This document shows, in pieces, positions 9,187-18,991 of a stretch of 64,000 bases of DNA. Positions within the stretch are counted from its first letter, which is position 1. Every line of letters begins with the position of its first letter. The position numbers and the translations under genes are program-made. The notes under the pieces were generated by a model. That model was given only the letters and a program-made list of their open reading frames with translations. It did not search any database and was not told the origin of the DNA. The DNA comes from Azospirillum lipoferum 4B (GTDB taxonomy: Bacteria; Pseudomonadota; Alphaproteobacteria; Azospirillales; Azospirillaceae), in assembly GCF_000283655.1 (NCBI RefSeq), contig NC_016586.1, positions 683,501-747,500 of the forward strand. Direction: 5' to 3'.

Positions 9187-10017
9187 TTACGACCAGGAGG
9201 GAGTGGCTGCGCGCTGGCGCAGTTCCGCGGCGGCGGCGGCCCAGGCGCCCAGCCGCTGTTCGGCTACGGCGGCGGCGGCGGATGGGCGGGCGGGCGGGGT
9301 GCTCGTTGCCGCAGAGGGGCGGTTGCGGACGACCGGGGCCTTGCCCACCGCGGCATCCTGCGCCAGCCAGGCCCGCCAGGCGGAGGAGATGTCGCGGTAG
9401 CGGTAGCCATGGGCACGGCAGCGCAGGATGAACCCTTCGACATGGCGGCCGAGGTCGATTTCGGCATGGCGGGCCTTGGCCCAGGCGAGGTCGTCGGCGG
9501 TCGGCATCCAATCCTCCGGAACCGTTTGCGCCTGACCGCGCCCGCCCGAAGCGTGCGAGTCCGGAATCTGTTTGGAATGGACCTGTTCCTGACTCGCCGG
9601 CGGACAGGGGCTGTGCATGTCCGAGTCATCCCTGTCGGCAGGCTGGACAGGGCGAGACGAGACGGACTCCCGGCCGGACTCTTCGGCGGCATCGACCGGG
9701 GTGAAGCGCAGGCGGTAGAGGCAGGACAGGCGGGCGCCGTCGCGGCCGCGGCGGTGTTCGACGCCGACCAGCCCGATGTCGCTCAGGCCCTGGATGATGC
9801 GGTTGATGGTGGGGCGCGAGCGCTTCAGCTTGGCGGCCAGCGTCGATTGCGACGGCCAGCACAGCCCGTCCTCGTCGGCGAAGGTGGCGAGCGCGGCCAG
9901 GACGGCGAAGCCGTCGGCCTCCAGGCCGGGATGGTCCAGCCACCAGGCGGGAATCCGTCCCCACCGTCTGGTATCCGGGGGATTTGCCGCCGATGTGGAT
10001 GGCGTCGGTGTGAGCAT
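9187..10017 (-). CDS. Helix-turn-helix protein next to the iteron origin
   Basis: This 276-residue protein starting MLTPTPST has a winged-helix domain in its first 110 residues (WWLDHPGLEADGFAVLAALA, then QSTLAAKLKRSRPTINRIIQ), followed by a polar linker and a helical C-terminal part. The layout resembles phage O-type or plasmid replication proteins and some transcription factors of replication regions. GGAG lies 8 bases before the ATG at 10017. An open frame upstream to 10392 runs through the iterons and is an artefact. It is transcribed away from the origin, back to back with the main initiator gene. Confidence 0.65.
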   Translation of the reverse strand: MLTPTPSTSAANPPDTRRWGRIPAWWLDHPGLEADGFAVLAALATFADEDGLCWPSQSTLAAKLKRSRPTINRIIQGLSDIGLVGVEHRRGRDGARLSCLYRLRFTPVDAAEESGRESVSSRPVQPADRDDSDMHSPCPPASQEQVHSKQIPDSHASGGRGQAQTVPEDWMPTADDLAWAKARHAEIDLGRHVEGFILRCRAHGYRYRDISSAWRAWLAQDAAVGKAPVVRNRPSAATSTPPARPSAAAAVAEQRLGAWAAAAAELRQRAATPSWS

Positions 10018-10102
10018 GGGGGAAACTCCGCGAAAATACGGGACCGGCATGGATGGGCCGGCGAACTTGCGCGAAGGATTCCGCCGCTTGGCGCAGCCGT
10101 CG

Positions 10103-10700
10103 AATCGCGGGCAAAAGGGACCGAGTCGGTTGTGTCCCCTTCGCCCGCGCTTGTGTCCCATCGGCCCGCGCCTGTGTCGTCCCTGGTCGCGGATATGTCC
10201 CTTTTGGTCGCGTTGGGCTTGCGAATCGGATCCGATCCCGTTTGCCCGCGCTTTGCCGGAGACCGGCGGCACCGGCGCCGCCGCAGGCTGTCCCGCTTGC
10301 CCGCGTTTCGCGGCCATGATCCGCGGTCCGGATCGCGGACTGTTTCGCGGAAGACGGCCGCTGGCCAGCCTCGCCGGCCGGATCTGTCCCATTTGCCCGC
10401 GCTTCGCGGTTCGGCCGGCCGCATCACGGAATTTGATGTGTCCCTAATGCTCGCGTTTGGGAGTCCTCCGGTGCCGGGACTGTCCCGTTTGCTCGCGCTT
10501 CGTGGCCCCATGGCGGGAATCCGCGCCCCCGAGTCTCTGTCCCATTTGCTCGCGTTTCGCCGAACCGCCGCGCGATTCGCACGGTTCCGACCCGACAGAT
10601 GCCCGTGGAGCGGCGCCATCCGATGGCCCGAGGACGAAGCGCGGGCATTCGGGATACAGCTGCGGGCATTTCCTACACAAGCGCGGCCAAACGGGACACA
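10103..10700. repeat. Iteron array, probable replication origin (oriV)
   Basis: About thirteen copies of a 20-base repeat with consensus TGTCCCNTTTGCYCGCGYTT lie here. Direct copies start at 10133, 10154, 10196, 10234, 10289, 10385, 10439, 10481 and 10538. Inverted copies lie near 10104-10122, 10637-10655, 10658-10678 and 10679-10698. Spacing is irregular. The copies from 10385 to 10557 are the closest to consensus. Iterons directly upstream of an initiator gene are the usual plan of iteron plasmids, where the initiator binds them to start replication and control copy number. No clear AT-rich opening element or DnaA box was seen. The same array gives rise to several false open frames. Confidence 0.82.
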
Positions 10701-10783
10701 GGCCTGCAGACGGATTCGGCCCTGCCGGTTGCCACTGTCCGAGGCCAGACCCTATCGTGCCGTTTGGCGAGGAGGGATGAGCC

Positions 10784-11974
10784 ATGAGCAAGGCGAACGC
10801 GGTCCAGCTGACTCTGTTTGAGATGGAGGACCGCAGTCAGTCCCATATGATCGCGCTTTACGACACGGCGCCGCGATTCGTCTTCGTGTCGAAAGGCCGG
10901 GGGACCGAGCCGGAGCTGCCGGCCGCCAACGCCTTCGTCCAGTCGGTCCACAAGGAGTTTCCCTTCAAGGACGCCCTGTTCACGCTGACCCTGCAGCCCG
11001 CCCGCATCTATCGCCCGGCCAAGCCCGGCCCCGGCGAGGATCCGGCCGACAAGCGCATGGTCGAGTATGAGGTGTTCCCGTCCGAGCGCGAGCAGATCGT
11101 CGAGCAGGTGGTGCGCCGCCTCGCCATGGACCGCTCGCGCCTGTCGCTGATGGGCGACAAGCAGGACCGGGTGCGCGTCCATTTCTCGCTTTATGAGATC
11201 CGGCGGGAGCTGCGCGCGGTCAACCGCACCATGGACACGGCGGAAATCCGCGAGGCGCTGGAGATCCTGGCCCGTACCCGCATGATCATCAGCAAGGTGC
11301 CGGAGAACGGCCGCAAGTCGGCGCGGCCGGTGCTGGAATCCTCGGTCTTCCCCACGCTCTACATCCGCCCGCGCACCGGCGAAGGCGGCGAGGAGGACGA
11401 GAACGACACCTATCTGGAGTTCAACGCGCTGGTCGCCTCGGCCATCCGCAACCTGGAATTCAAGCCGATCTCCTACCAGTGGATCATGCGGCTGAAGAGC
11501 CCGGTGGCGCGCTGGCTCTACAACCGGCTGTCCATCGAGTATGGCGACCTCGATCTGGCCCGCCTGCCCGACGGGGTGCACAGCGTGCCGCCGATGATCC
11601 TGTCGGCCGACGACATCATCAACAACAGCGGCATGAACGAGTGGAGCCGGCGGCGCGACACGCTGCGCACGGTGACCCTGGCCGTCGATTCCCTGGTCGA
11701 GGAGGGCATTCTCGACCGGGTGGAGAAGACGGTGTCGAAGGACGGCCGGCGCATCAACGACATCGAATACATCATGATGCCGAGCCAGAAATTCCTGGAT
11801 CAGGTCCGCCGCGGCAACGACGTGCAGGAGGCGAACGCCGCCACCTACCGCGCCATCGCCGGCAGCGACGAGCGCCCGAAGGAGTTCCTGCCCATCACCC
11901 CCGGCCAGAGCGTCGAGGTCCGCCGCCGCCGCGGCAACCTGCTGGGCGCCCGCTCCGGCCAGGGCGAAGGCTGA
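10784..11974 (+). CDS. Plasmid replication initiator protein (RepA-type)
   Basis: This 396-residue protein looks like a winged-helix plasmid initiator: FTLTLQPARIY near the N-terminus, the region VHFSLYEIRRELRAVNR, and PISYQWIMRLKSPVARWLYN followed by a second DNA-binding part (about 240-340). GGAGGG lies 7 bases before the ATG. The iteron array ends less than 100 bases upstream, so the protein probably binds it and may repress its own promoter there. The family name is assigned from this layout and the resemblance to initiators of Azospirillum-type replicons; I cannot name the exact Rep family. Confidence 0.8.
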   Translation: MSKANAVQLTLFEMEDRSQSHMIALYDTAPRFVFVSKGRGTEPELPAANAFVQSVHKEFPFKDALFTLTLQPARIYRPAKPGPGEDPADKRMVEYEVFPSEREQIVEQVVRRLAMDRSRLSLMGDKQDRVRVHFSLYEIRRELRAVNRTMDTAEIREALEILARTRMIISKVPENGRKSARPVLESSVFPTLYIRPRTGEGGEEDENDTYLEFNALVASAIRNLEFKPISYQWIMRLKSPVARWLYNRLSIEYGDLDLARLPDGVHSVPPMILSADDIINNSGMNEWSRRRDTLRTVTLAVDSLVEEGILDRVEKTVSKDGRRINDIEYIMMPSQKFLDQVRRGNDVQEANAATYRAIAGSDERPKEFLPITPGQSVEVRRRRGNLLGARSGQGEG

Positions 11975-12079
11975 TCCGGCCTCGGCCCATCCTGAAGCGC
12001 TGCCGCCGTCAGCCTTTGCAGCACGCCCGTCCTGCACTACAGTGAAACGGCGATTCAGCTGCGAAGGTTTTCCCGTTTC

Positions 12080-14173
12080 ATGGCCGATCTGTTCTTCAGC
12101 TACCCGCGTGCGGACGCAGAGCGGGTGCGCCCGCTGGTCGAAGAGTTGCGGCGCCTCGGCCTGTCCGTCTGGTTCGACGAGCATGAAATCGGCGACAGCG
12201 ACGCGATCACCCGGTCCATCGTCGAGGGGCTGGGGCAGGCGCGCATGCTGGTGGCGTGGTACTCGCGGGCCTATACGCGCTCCCGCCCCTGCCAATGGGA
12301 ACTGACCGCCGCCTATCTCGCCGCCCAGCATGAGGGGGGCGATCTGTCGCGCCGCATCCTGGTCGTCAACCCGGAACAGGGCGGCGACCACATCCAGCCC
12401 GTCGAACTGCGCGACCGCCTGTATCTGGAAGGCGGGACCGACGCGGTGGCCGATCTGGCCGGGCGCATCGCCCGGCGCCTGGACCGCGCCGCGACCTGGA
12501 TCGGCGACATCCGCCCCTTGCAGGCGCCGTCCTGGCTGGCCGGCCAGCGGCGCATCGGGTCCAACCGCTTCGTCGGCCGCGTGCCGGATCTGTGGAGCGT
12601 CCATAGCGGGCTGACCGCCGCCGCCGTCACCGTCATCACCGGCGCGCGGCCCGGCGGCGATCTGGTGCAGGTGCAGGGCATGGGCGGCATCGGCAAGTCG
12701 ATGCTGGCCGAGGAATACGCGCTGCGCTTCGGCGCCGCCTATCCCGGCGGCATCGTCTGGCTGTCCGCAGCCCGTACCGGCGCGGTGGCCGCGGACGGGC
12801 GCGAGGCGGAGGCGGAAGGCAGCGCCGGCCGGCACCTGTTCCAACTGGCCCGGAGCTTCGGCCTGCCCGTGCAGGGGATGGAGCCGTCTGCCGTCGCCGC
12901 CCAGGTCGGCCGCCATCTGGAAGCGCTCGGCAAGCCCTATCTGTGGATCGTCGACGACCTGCCGAGCGATGCCAATGCCGCGGTGCTGGCCCATTGGACG
13001 GCGCCCAGCACCAACGGCCGCACCCTCGTCACCACGCGCGGCACCCGTCTGGACGGCTGCGGGACGATCCACCGGCTCGACGTGCTGACGACGGAGGACG
13101 CTTTCCGCCTGCTCACCAGCCGCCAGCCGCCGCGCAACGAGGCCGAACGGACAATGGCGGCGGAGATCGTGACGGAGCTGGGCCGTCATGCTCTGGCCGT
13201 GGACGTCGCCGGTGCTGCTCTGCGCGCCATGAGCTATGCCGAGTTTCTGAAAGAACTGCGCAACCCCGGTGCCGACGCGCTGGCCCTGATGGAGGAGTTG
13301 GCGGGCGAGCTTCCCAACGGCCACCATCCCGGCATCGCCGTCACCCTGCTGCAAAGCATCGGCCGCCTCCGGCCGGAGGGCGTGCTGGTGCTGCAACTCG
13401 CCTCCCTCCTGGCGTCCGACCCGATCCCGACGAAGTACATCGCGGATGTCCTGGCGGAGCATGCGGGCGACGAGGCCGCCGGTCGCCGGATTGCCCTGCT
13501 GGAGATTCAGGCCGCCGAAGCGGAAGCGCTGGTGGACCGCCTTGGCCCGGAGGAGGTGACGGTCCACATCCTGACCGCCCGCACGATGCGCCAGCACGCT
13601 GCCGCCTCCGAAGACTTGCGGGCGGCGGCGGTGAGGGTGATGAACCGGGTGATGCCGAGGGCGGCAGATATTCGAGAGCATGCCACGCTCGAACCGCTGA
13701 TCGGGCATGTCCGCACGCTGACCGAGTCGGTGGAGGATGAGGAAACCGCCATGCTTCTGAGCTGGTTGGGCAGGTATGAGGATGAGCGTGGAGCTTACGG
13801 CCCGGCCATCGCGGTTCGGCAGAGGCAGCTTGACGCCGTGCGCCATTTATACGGCGAGGAGCACCCGAACACCTTGGTCTCCATGGGCAATCTCGCTTCG
13901 ACTCTCTGGAAGCAAGGTGATCTCGCCGGGGCGCGGGTATTGGAGGAACAGGTCTTGGCCGTCCGCCGCCGCGTGTTCGGCGAGGAGCACCCGCAGACCT
14001 TGACCTCCATGAACAATGTCGCTGAGACCTTGAGCAGCCAAGGCGATCTCGCCGGGGCGCGGGAGCTTCAGGAACAGGTTTTGGTAGTCCGCCGCCGCGT
14101 GCTCGGCGAGGAGCACCCGAACACCCAGGCTCTCCAAATTGGCCTCGACTTTGTCACCTCCCGCGCCCGCTGA
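12080..14173 (+). CDS. TIR / NB-ARC / TPR protein, probable STAND immune protein
   Basis: The 697-residue protein has three parts. A TIR domain (1-130) starts LFFSYPRADAERV and keeps the candidate catalytic glutamate (Glu74 in RPCQWELTA), so it may cleave NAD. An NB-ARC-type ATPase follows, with Walker A GMGGIGKS (200-207), Walker B LWIVDDL (288-294) and LVTTR (316-320). Kinesin-light-chain-type TPRs of 42 residues fill the end (about 575-697), each marked by GEEHP. Bacterial TIR-STAND proteins of this plan are known or suspected anti-phage systems in which TPRs sense and TIR kills. It lies alone, right after the replication initiator, with a weak ribosome site. Confidence 0.85.
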   Translation: MADLFFSYPRADAERVRPLVEELRRLGLSVWFDEHEIGDSDAITRSIVEGLGQARMLVAWYSRAYTRSRPCQWELTAAYLAAQHEGGDLSRRILVVNPEQGGDHIQPVELRDRLYLEGGTDAVADLAGRIARRLDRAATWIGDIRPLQAPSWLAGQRRIGSNRFVGRVPDLWSVHSGLTAAAVTVITGARPGGDLVQVQGMGGIGKSMLAEEYALRFGAAYPGGIVWLSAARTGAVAADGREAEAEGSAGRHLFQLARSFGLPVQGMEPSAVAAQVGRHLEALGKPYLWIVDDLPSDANAAVLAHWTAPSTNGRTLVTTRGTRLDGCGTIHRLDVLTTEDAFRLLTSRQPPRNEAERTMAAEIVTELGRHALAVDVAGAALRAMSYAEFLKELRNPGADALALMEELAGELPNGHHPGIAVTLLQSIGRLRPEGVLVLQLASLLASDPIPTKYIADVLAEHAGDEAAGRRIALLEIQAAEAEALVDRLGPEEVTVHILTARTMRQHAAASEDLRAAAVRVMNRVMPRAADIREHATLEPLIGHVRTLTESVEDEETAMLLSWLGRYEDERGAYGPAIAVRQRQLDAVRHLYGEEHPNTLVSMGNLASTLWKQGDLAGARVLEEQVLAVRRRVFGEEHPQTLTSMNNVAETLSSQGDLAGARELQEQVLVVRRRVLGEEHPNTQALQIGLDFVTSRAR
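13853..14135 (+). repeat. Tandem 126-base TPR-coding repeats
   Basis: Within the TIR gene, the block starting GGCGAGGAGCACCCG recurs at about 13853, 13979 and 14105, a 126-base period coding for 42-residue TPR units. The third copy is cut short by a divergent tail of about 20 codons. Such repeats expand and contract easily, which would change the sensor region. Confidence 0.7.
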
Positions 14174-14233
14174 CCCATAGGCGGTCACCTATAGGGCTTT
14201 GCCCATTTCCCAATGCACAGGCGCCTCTTTCCG

Positions 14234-14278
14234 CGTCATCGCCGCGAAGGCGGGGAGCCAGGACACTCCGCGATGACG
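14234..14278. repeat. Small dispersed element with CGTCATCG ends
   Basis: This 45-base element has perfect 8-base inverted ends (CGTCATCG / CGATGACG) around GCGAAGGCGGGGAGCCAGG. It resembles the common proteobacterial repeat that reads as WxPAFAxMTR when translated. It lies between the convergent TIR and xylG genes. The rest of this gap (14174-14379) holds nothing else I recognise. Confidence 0.55.
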
Positions 14279-14379
14279 GCCGAATAAATGCACTCTTGTC
14301 AATGGCTTGAAGACACTCGACCGGCGTCGCGTGCGGGCACCGGGGTGCCGCCACGCCGGTGCCGGCCGGAGGTCGCCGC

Positions 14380-15179
<800 letters not shown>

Positions 15180-15183
<4 letters not shown>

Positions 15184-16502
15184 TTGATCCCCCTGCGATA
15201 GAGCGTGTCGATATAGACCGCGGCGACCAGGACGATGCCGACGACGATGTTCTGCATCGGCGCATCCACCCCCAGCAGAACCATGCCGGATTGCAGCGAC
15301 TGCATCACCATGGCGCCGAGCATCGCCCCCAGGATGGTGCCGACGCCGCCGGCCATCGAGGTGCCGCCGATGATCGCCGCGGCGATGACATACAGCTCGT
15401 CCAGCGTGCCGTTGGCGTTGGTGGCGGCGTTCAGCCGGGCGGTGGCGATGCAGGCGGACAGACCGCACAGCGCGCCCATCAGCCCGAACACCATCACCAT
15501 CACCCGTTTGGTGTTGATGCCCGACAGCTCCGCCGCCTCCGGGTTGCCGCCAAGCGCGAAGACATAGCGGCCGAAGCGGGTGCGCCGCGACAGGAAGGTC
15601 ACCGCTACGCCGACAGCCAGCGCGATCAGCACCGGGATGGCGAAGCCGTGGGCGATGACCGGCAAGGTGCCGTCGGTAGCGATCCCCTGCGCCTCCATCA
15701 TCCGGCGCACCACCGGGACGGGGAGCGGATAGGCATTCACCACCAGCACGGCGCCGGCGATGGCGGCGGCCACCAGCAGGATCACCACGCCTTCCGCCCA
15801 CAAGGGCCGGACGGGAAAGCCGAAGCCGGCCCGCCGCCGCCGGGTCATCAGGATGGCGGCGACCGACAGCAGGATGGCGGCGATGCCGACCGCCCAGCTG
15901 GGGCCGGCGCCGATGGCGCCCTCGAAGCCGCCGCCCAGCCGCTTGAACAGGCCGTCCATCGGCGCCACCGTCTGGCCGGTCGTCACCCACCAGGCGGCGC
16001 CGCGCCAGACCAGCAGCCCGCCCAGCGTGACGATGAAGGACGACACGCCGAGATAGGCGATGATGGCGCCCTGCAGCGCCCCCACCGCCCCGCCGACGGC
16101 AATCGCCGCCAGCACCGCCACCACCCAGGTCATCGGATGGTCGAAACCCCAGATCTCCGGCAGGATGCGGGCCTGGAGCACGCCCACCACCATGCCGGTG
16201 AAGCCCAGGATGGAGCCCACCGACAGGTCGATGTTGCGGGTGACGATGACCAGCACCATGCCGGTCGCCATCACCGCGATCGATGCGGTCTGCACCGACA
16301 GGTTCCACAGGTTGCGCGGGGTCAGGAAGGCGCCGCCGGTCAGGATGTCGAAGCCGATCCAGACGACGGCCAGCGCCCCGATCATCCCGACCATGCGGGT
16401 GTCCAGCTCCAGCGCGCGCAGGGCGTCGCCGAAGCCGGCCCGCCGTCCGGCCGGCGCGTCCGAAGGCGCCGCCGGGGACAGGGTGGTGGACGGCTCCGCC
16501 AT
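15180..16502 (-). CDS. xylH: Xylose ABC transporter, permease
   Basis: This 440-residue inner-membrane protein has about ten hydrophobic segments and the family motif [15 protein letters not shown], plus [15 protein letters not shown] near the C-terminus, as in XylH and RbsC-type permeases. It forms the channel that takes sugar from XylF. The length fits XylH (about 390-440) better than ribose permeases (about 320). Its start codon shares one base with the xylF stop (TGATG), and its stop overlaps xylG, so the three are coupled. Confidence 0.9.
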
Positions 16503-17554
16503 CAGTTGCAGACCTTGACGCTGCCGGGCTTCACACCCTGGCAGACCACGTCCTTGGTCACCCAGCCGGCATCGACCACGAGGTTGAGGTTGTCCTTGGT
16601 GATGGCGATGGGGGTGAGGAACAGCGAGGTCATCTTCTGCTTCTTCGGCCCGCCGTCGAAGGTCGTGGCGCCGGCGATCTCGGTCATCTTCTTGCCGCCG
16701 GCCAGTTCCATGGCGATCTCCGCGGCGCGGCGGCCGAGTTCGCGGGCGTCCTTCCACACCGATACCGTCTGGGTGCCGAGCGCGATGCGGTTCAGCGCCG
16801 CCTTGTCGCCGTCCTGGCCCGACACCGGCACGGTTCCCGCCAAGCCCTGCGCCGCCAGCGCCGCCACGGCGCCGCCCGCCGTGCCGTCGTTGGAGGCGAC
16901 CACGGCGTCGACCTTGTTGCCGGTCTTGGTCAGGATCTGCTCCATGTTCTGCTGGGCGATGGCGGGCAGCCATTTGTCGGTGTAGGCCTCGCCGACATTC
17001 TTCACGTCGCCGCGGTCGATGGCGGCCTTCAGCACCTCCATCTGGCCGGCGAACAGGAAGTCGGCGTTGGGATCGGTGGAGCTGCCCTTGATGAAGGCGT
17101 AGTTGCCCTTGGGCTTCAGCGCGAAGACGCTGCGCGCCTGCAGCCGGCCGACCTCCTTGTTGTCGAAGGTGATGTAGAAGGCGGACGGGATTTCGATCAG
17201 CCGGTCATAGCCGACGACCGGGATGCCCTCCGCCGCCGCCTTCTCCACCGCCGGGCGGATGGCGTCGCCGTCCTGCGCCAGGATGATCAGCGCCTGGGCG
17301 CCGCGGGAGATCAGCGATTCGATGTCCGACAGCTGCTTGGCCGGCGAGGATTGGGCGTCGGCCGACAGGTATTTGCCGCCGGCCTTCTCGATGACGGCCT
17401 TGATCGCGGCCTCGTCGGTCTTCCAGCGCTCCTCCTGGAAGTTGGACCAGGACACGCCGACGGTGGTGCCGGCGGCGAGCGCGGCGGTTGCGGTCATGGT
17501 CGTGGCAAGCGTCAGGAACAGGCCGGCGGCGGTGGCGGTGAGGCGGTGCTTCAT
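16502..17554 (-). CDS. xylF: D-xylose-binding periplasmic protein
   Basis: The 350-residue protein has a Sec signal peptide (about 1-28, ending ALAAG) and a type I periplasmic binding fold starting [15 protein letters not shown], close to E. coli XylF. Segments [16 protein letters not shown] and [14 protein letters not shown] are typical sugar-contact regions. GGGAGG lies 8 bases upstream of the ATG. The 114-base gap before it contains a palindrome and separates it from xylA. It delivers xylose to XylHG. Confidence 0.92.
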   Translation of the reverse strand: MKHRLTATAAGLFLTLATTMTATAALAAGTTVGVSWSNFQEERWKTDEAAIKAVIEKAGGKYLSADAQSSPAKQLSDIESLISRGAQALIILAQDGDAIRPAVEKAAAEGIPVVGYDRLIEIPSAFYITFDNKEVGRLQARSVFALKPKGNYAFIKGSSTDPNADFLFAGQMEVLKAAIDRGDVKNVGEAYTDKWLPAIAQQNMEQILTKTGNKVDAVVASNDGTAGGAVAALAAQGLAGTVPVSGQDGDKAALNRIALGTQTVSVWKDARELGRRAAEIAMELAGGKKMTEIAGATTFDGGPKKQKMTSLFLTPIAITKDNLNLVVDAGWVTKDVVCQGVKPGSVKVCN

Positions 17555-17627
17555 CGTGTTTCCTCCCTGTGTGGCCGCATCGGGGCGGCGGCGTTTATTG
17601 ACGGAAGCAGTGGCGGGGACATCATCC

Positions 17628-17650
17628 CCCTCTCCCGGGGCGGGAGAGGG
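17628..17650. repeat. CCCTCTCCCGGGGCGGGAGAGGG palindrome between xylA and xylF
   Basis: A 10-base-arm palindrome sits in the middle of the xyl operon. It matches the arms of the long elements at 23644 and 48069. In RNA it would form a stable stem that could protect or separate the xylBA and xylFHG parts of the message. Confidence 0.75.
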
Positions 17651-17668
17651 CTTGTGATGCGTCCCCTC

Positions 17669-18991
17669 TCAGACGTACCGGTTGACGATGTTCTCCAGAT
17701 ACTCCTGCCGGCCGGAGCGCGGCTGGGGGTTGAGGTTGCCGGTCAGCGCGCGGTCGGCCAGCGTGGCGAGGGTGCGGCCGCCGGACAGGATCGCCTGCCC
17801 CTCCGCGCTGTCCCAGCCGGCGTAGCGTTCGGCCAGCGGCTTGGTCAGGGCGCCGTCCTCCAGCATCTGCGCGGCCTGCAGCAGGGCGCGGGCGCAACTA
17901 TCGATGCCGCCGATGTGGCCGTGCAGCAGATCCTCCGGGTCGAGCGACTGGCGGCGGATCTTGGCGTCGAAATTCAGGCCGCCGGTGGTGAAGCCGCCGC
18001 CCTTCAGGATGTCGTGCATGACGACCGTCAACTCGCCGATGTCGTTGGCGAATTGGTCGGTGTCCCAGCCCAGCAGCGCGTCGCCGCGGTTCATGTCGAG
18101 CGAGCCGAAGATGCCGAGCGCCAGCGCAAGCGCCACCTCGTGCTGGAAGCTGTGGCCGGCGAGGATGGCGTGGTTCTGCTCGATGTTCACCCGCACGTCG
18201 GCCAGCAGGTCGTAACGCTCCAGGAAGCCGTAGACGGTGGCGACGTCGAAGTCGTACTGGTGCTTGGTCGGCTCGCGCGGCTTCGGTTCGATCAGGATCG
18301 GGCCGTCGAAGCCGATCTTATGCTTGTGCTCCACCACCATCGCCAGGAAGCGGCCCATCTGGTCCAGCTCCCGCTTCAGGTCGGTGTTCAGCAGCGTCTC
18401 ATAGCCCTCGCGGCCGCCCCACATGACGTAGTTGGCGCCGCCCAACGCATGGGTGGCCTCCAGCGCCGCGCGCACCTGCCCGCAGGCATAGAGGAAGACG
18501 TCGGGGTCCGGGTTGGTCGCGGCGCCGGCCATGTAGCGGCGGTGGGAGAACAAATTGGCGGTGCCCCACAGCAGACGGACCTTGGCGGTCTCCATCTTGG
18601 CCGCGAACAGCTCGGTGACGGCCTTCAGGTTGTCGACGCTTTCGACCAGCGTGGCGCCTTCCGGCGCGGCGTCGAGGTCGTGGAAGCAGAAGAAGGGGAT
18701 GTCGAGCAGGCGGAACATCTCGAAGGCGACATCGGCCTTGGCGCGGGCCGCCGCCATCGGGTCCTGGCCGGGACGCATCCAGGGACGCTGGAAGGTCTCG
18801 CCGCCGAAGGGGTCGCCGCCCGGCCAGCAGAAGCTGTGCCAATAGCAGGCGGCCAGCCGCAGATGGTCCTCCATCCGCTTGCCCAGCACGACGCGGTCCT
18901 TGTCGTACCAGCGGTAGGACAGCGGGTCGCGGCTGTCCGGTCCGCGATAGGCCACCGGGGACAGGTCGCCGAAGAATGAGGCGGTGCTCAA
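17669..18991 (-). CDS. xylA: Xylose isomerase
   Basis: XylA converts D-xylose to D-xylulose in the cytoplasm with two divalent metals. The 440-residue protein has the catalytic motif [11 protein letters not shown], metal ligands in [17 protein letters not shown] and [16 protein letters not shown], and [12 protein letters not shown], all matching class II xylose isomerases. A TTG start at 18991 is chosen because it overlaps the xylB stop (TTGA), has GGAG upstream, and gives the usual N-terminus ([16 protein letters not shown]). An in-frame extension upstream reads through xylB and is unlikely. Confidence 0.93.
   Translation of the reverse strand: MSTASFFGDLSPVAYRGPDSRDPLSYRWYDKDRVVLGKRMEDHLRLAACYWHSFCWPGGDPFGGETFQRPWMRPGQDPMAAARAKADVAFEMFRLLDIPFFCFHDLDAAPEGATLVESVDNLKAVTELFAAKMETAKVRLLWGTANLFSHRRYMAGAATNPDPDVFLYACGQVRAALEATHALGGANYVMWGGREGYETLLNTDLKRELDQMGRFLAMVVEHKHKIGFDGPILIEPKPREPTKHQYDFDVATVYGFLERYDLLADVRVNIEQNHAILAGHSFQHEVALALALGIFGSLDMNRGDALLGWDTDQFANDIGELTVVMHDILKGGGFTTGGLNFDAKIRRQSLDPEDLLHGHIGGIDSCARALLQAAQMLEDGALTKPLAERYAGWDSAEGQAILSGGRTLATLADRALTGNLNPQPRSGRQEYLENIVNRYV

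Noticed and set aside
9825-10669. Several open frames through the iteron region on both strands
   Set aside because: They are created by the repeats themselves, have low complexity (recurrent CPICPRF- or KRGQ-like strings) and lack ribosome sites.
10103-10700. CRISPR array
   Set aside because: The repeats vary, occur in both orientations and have irregular spacers; they fit iterons next to an initiator gene. No cas gene is present.
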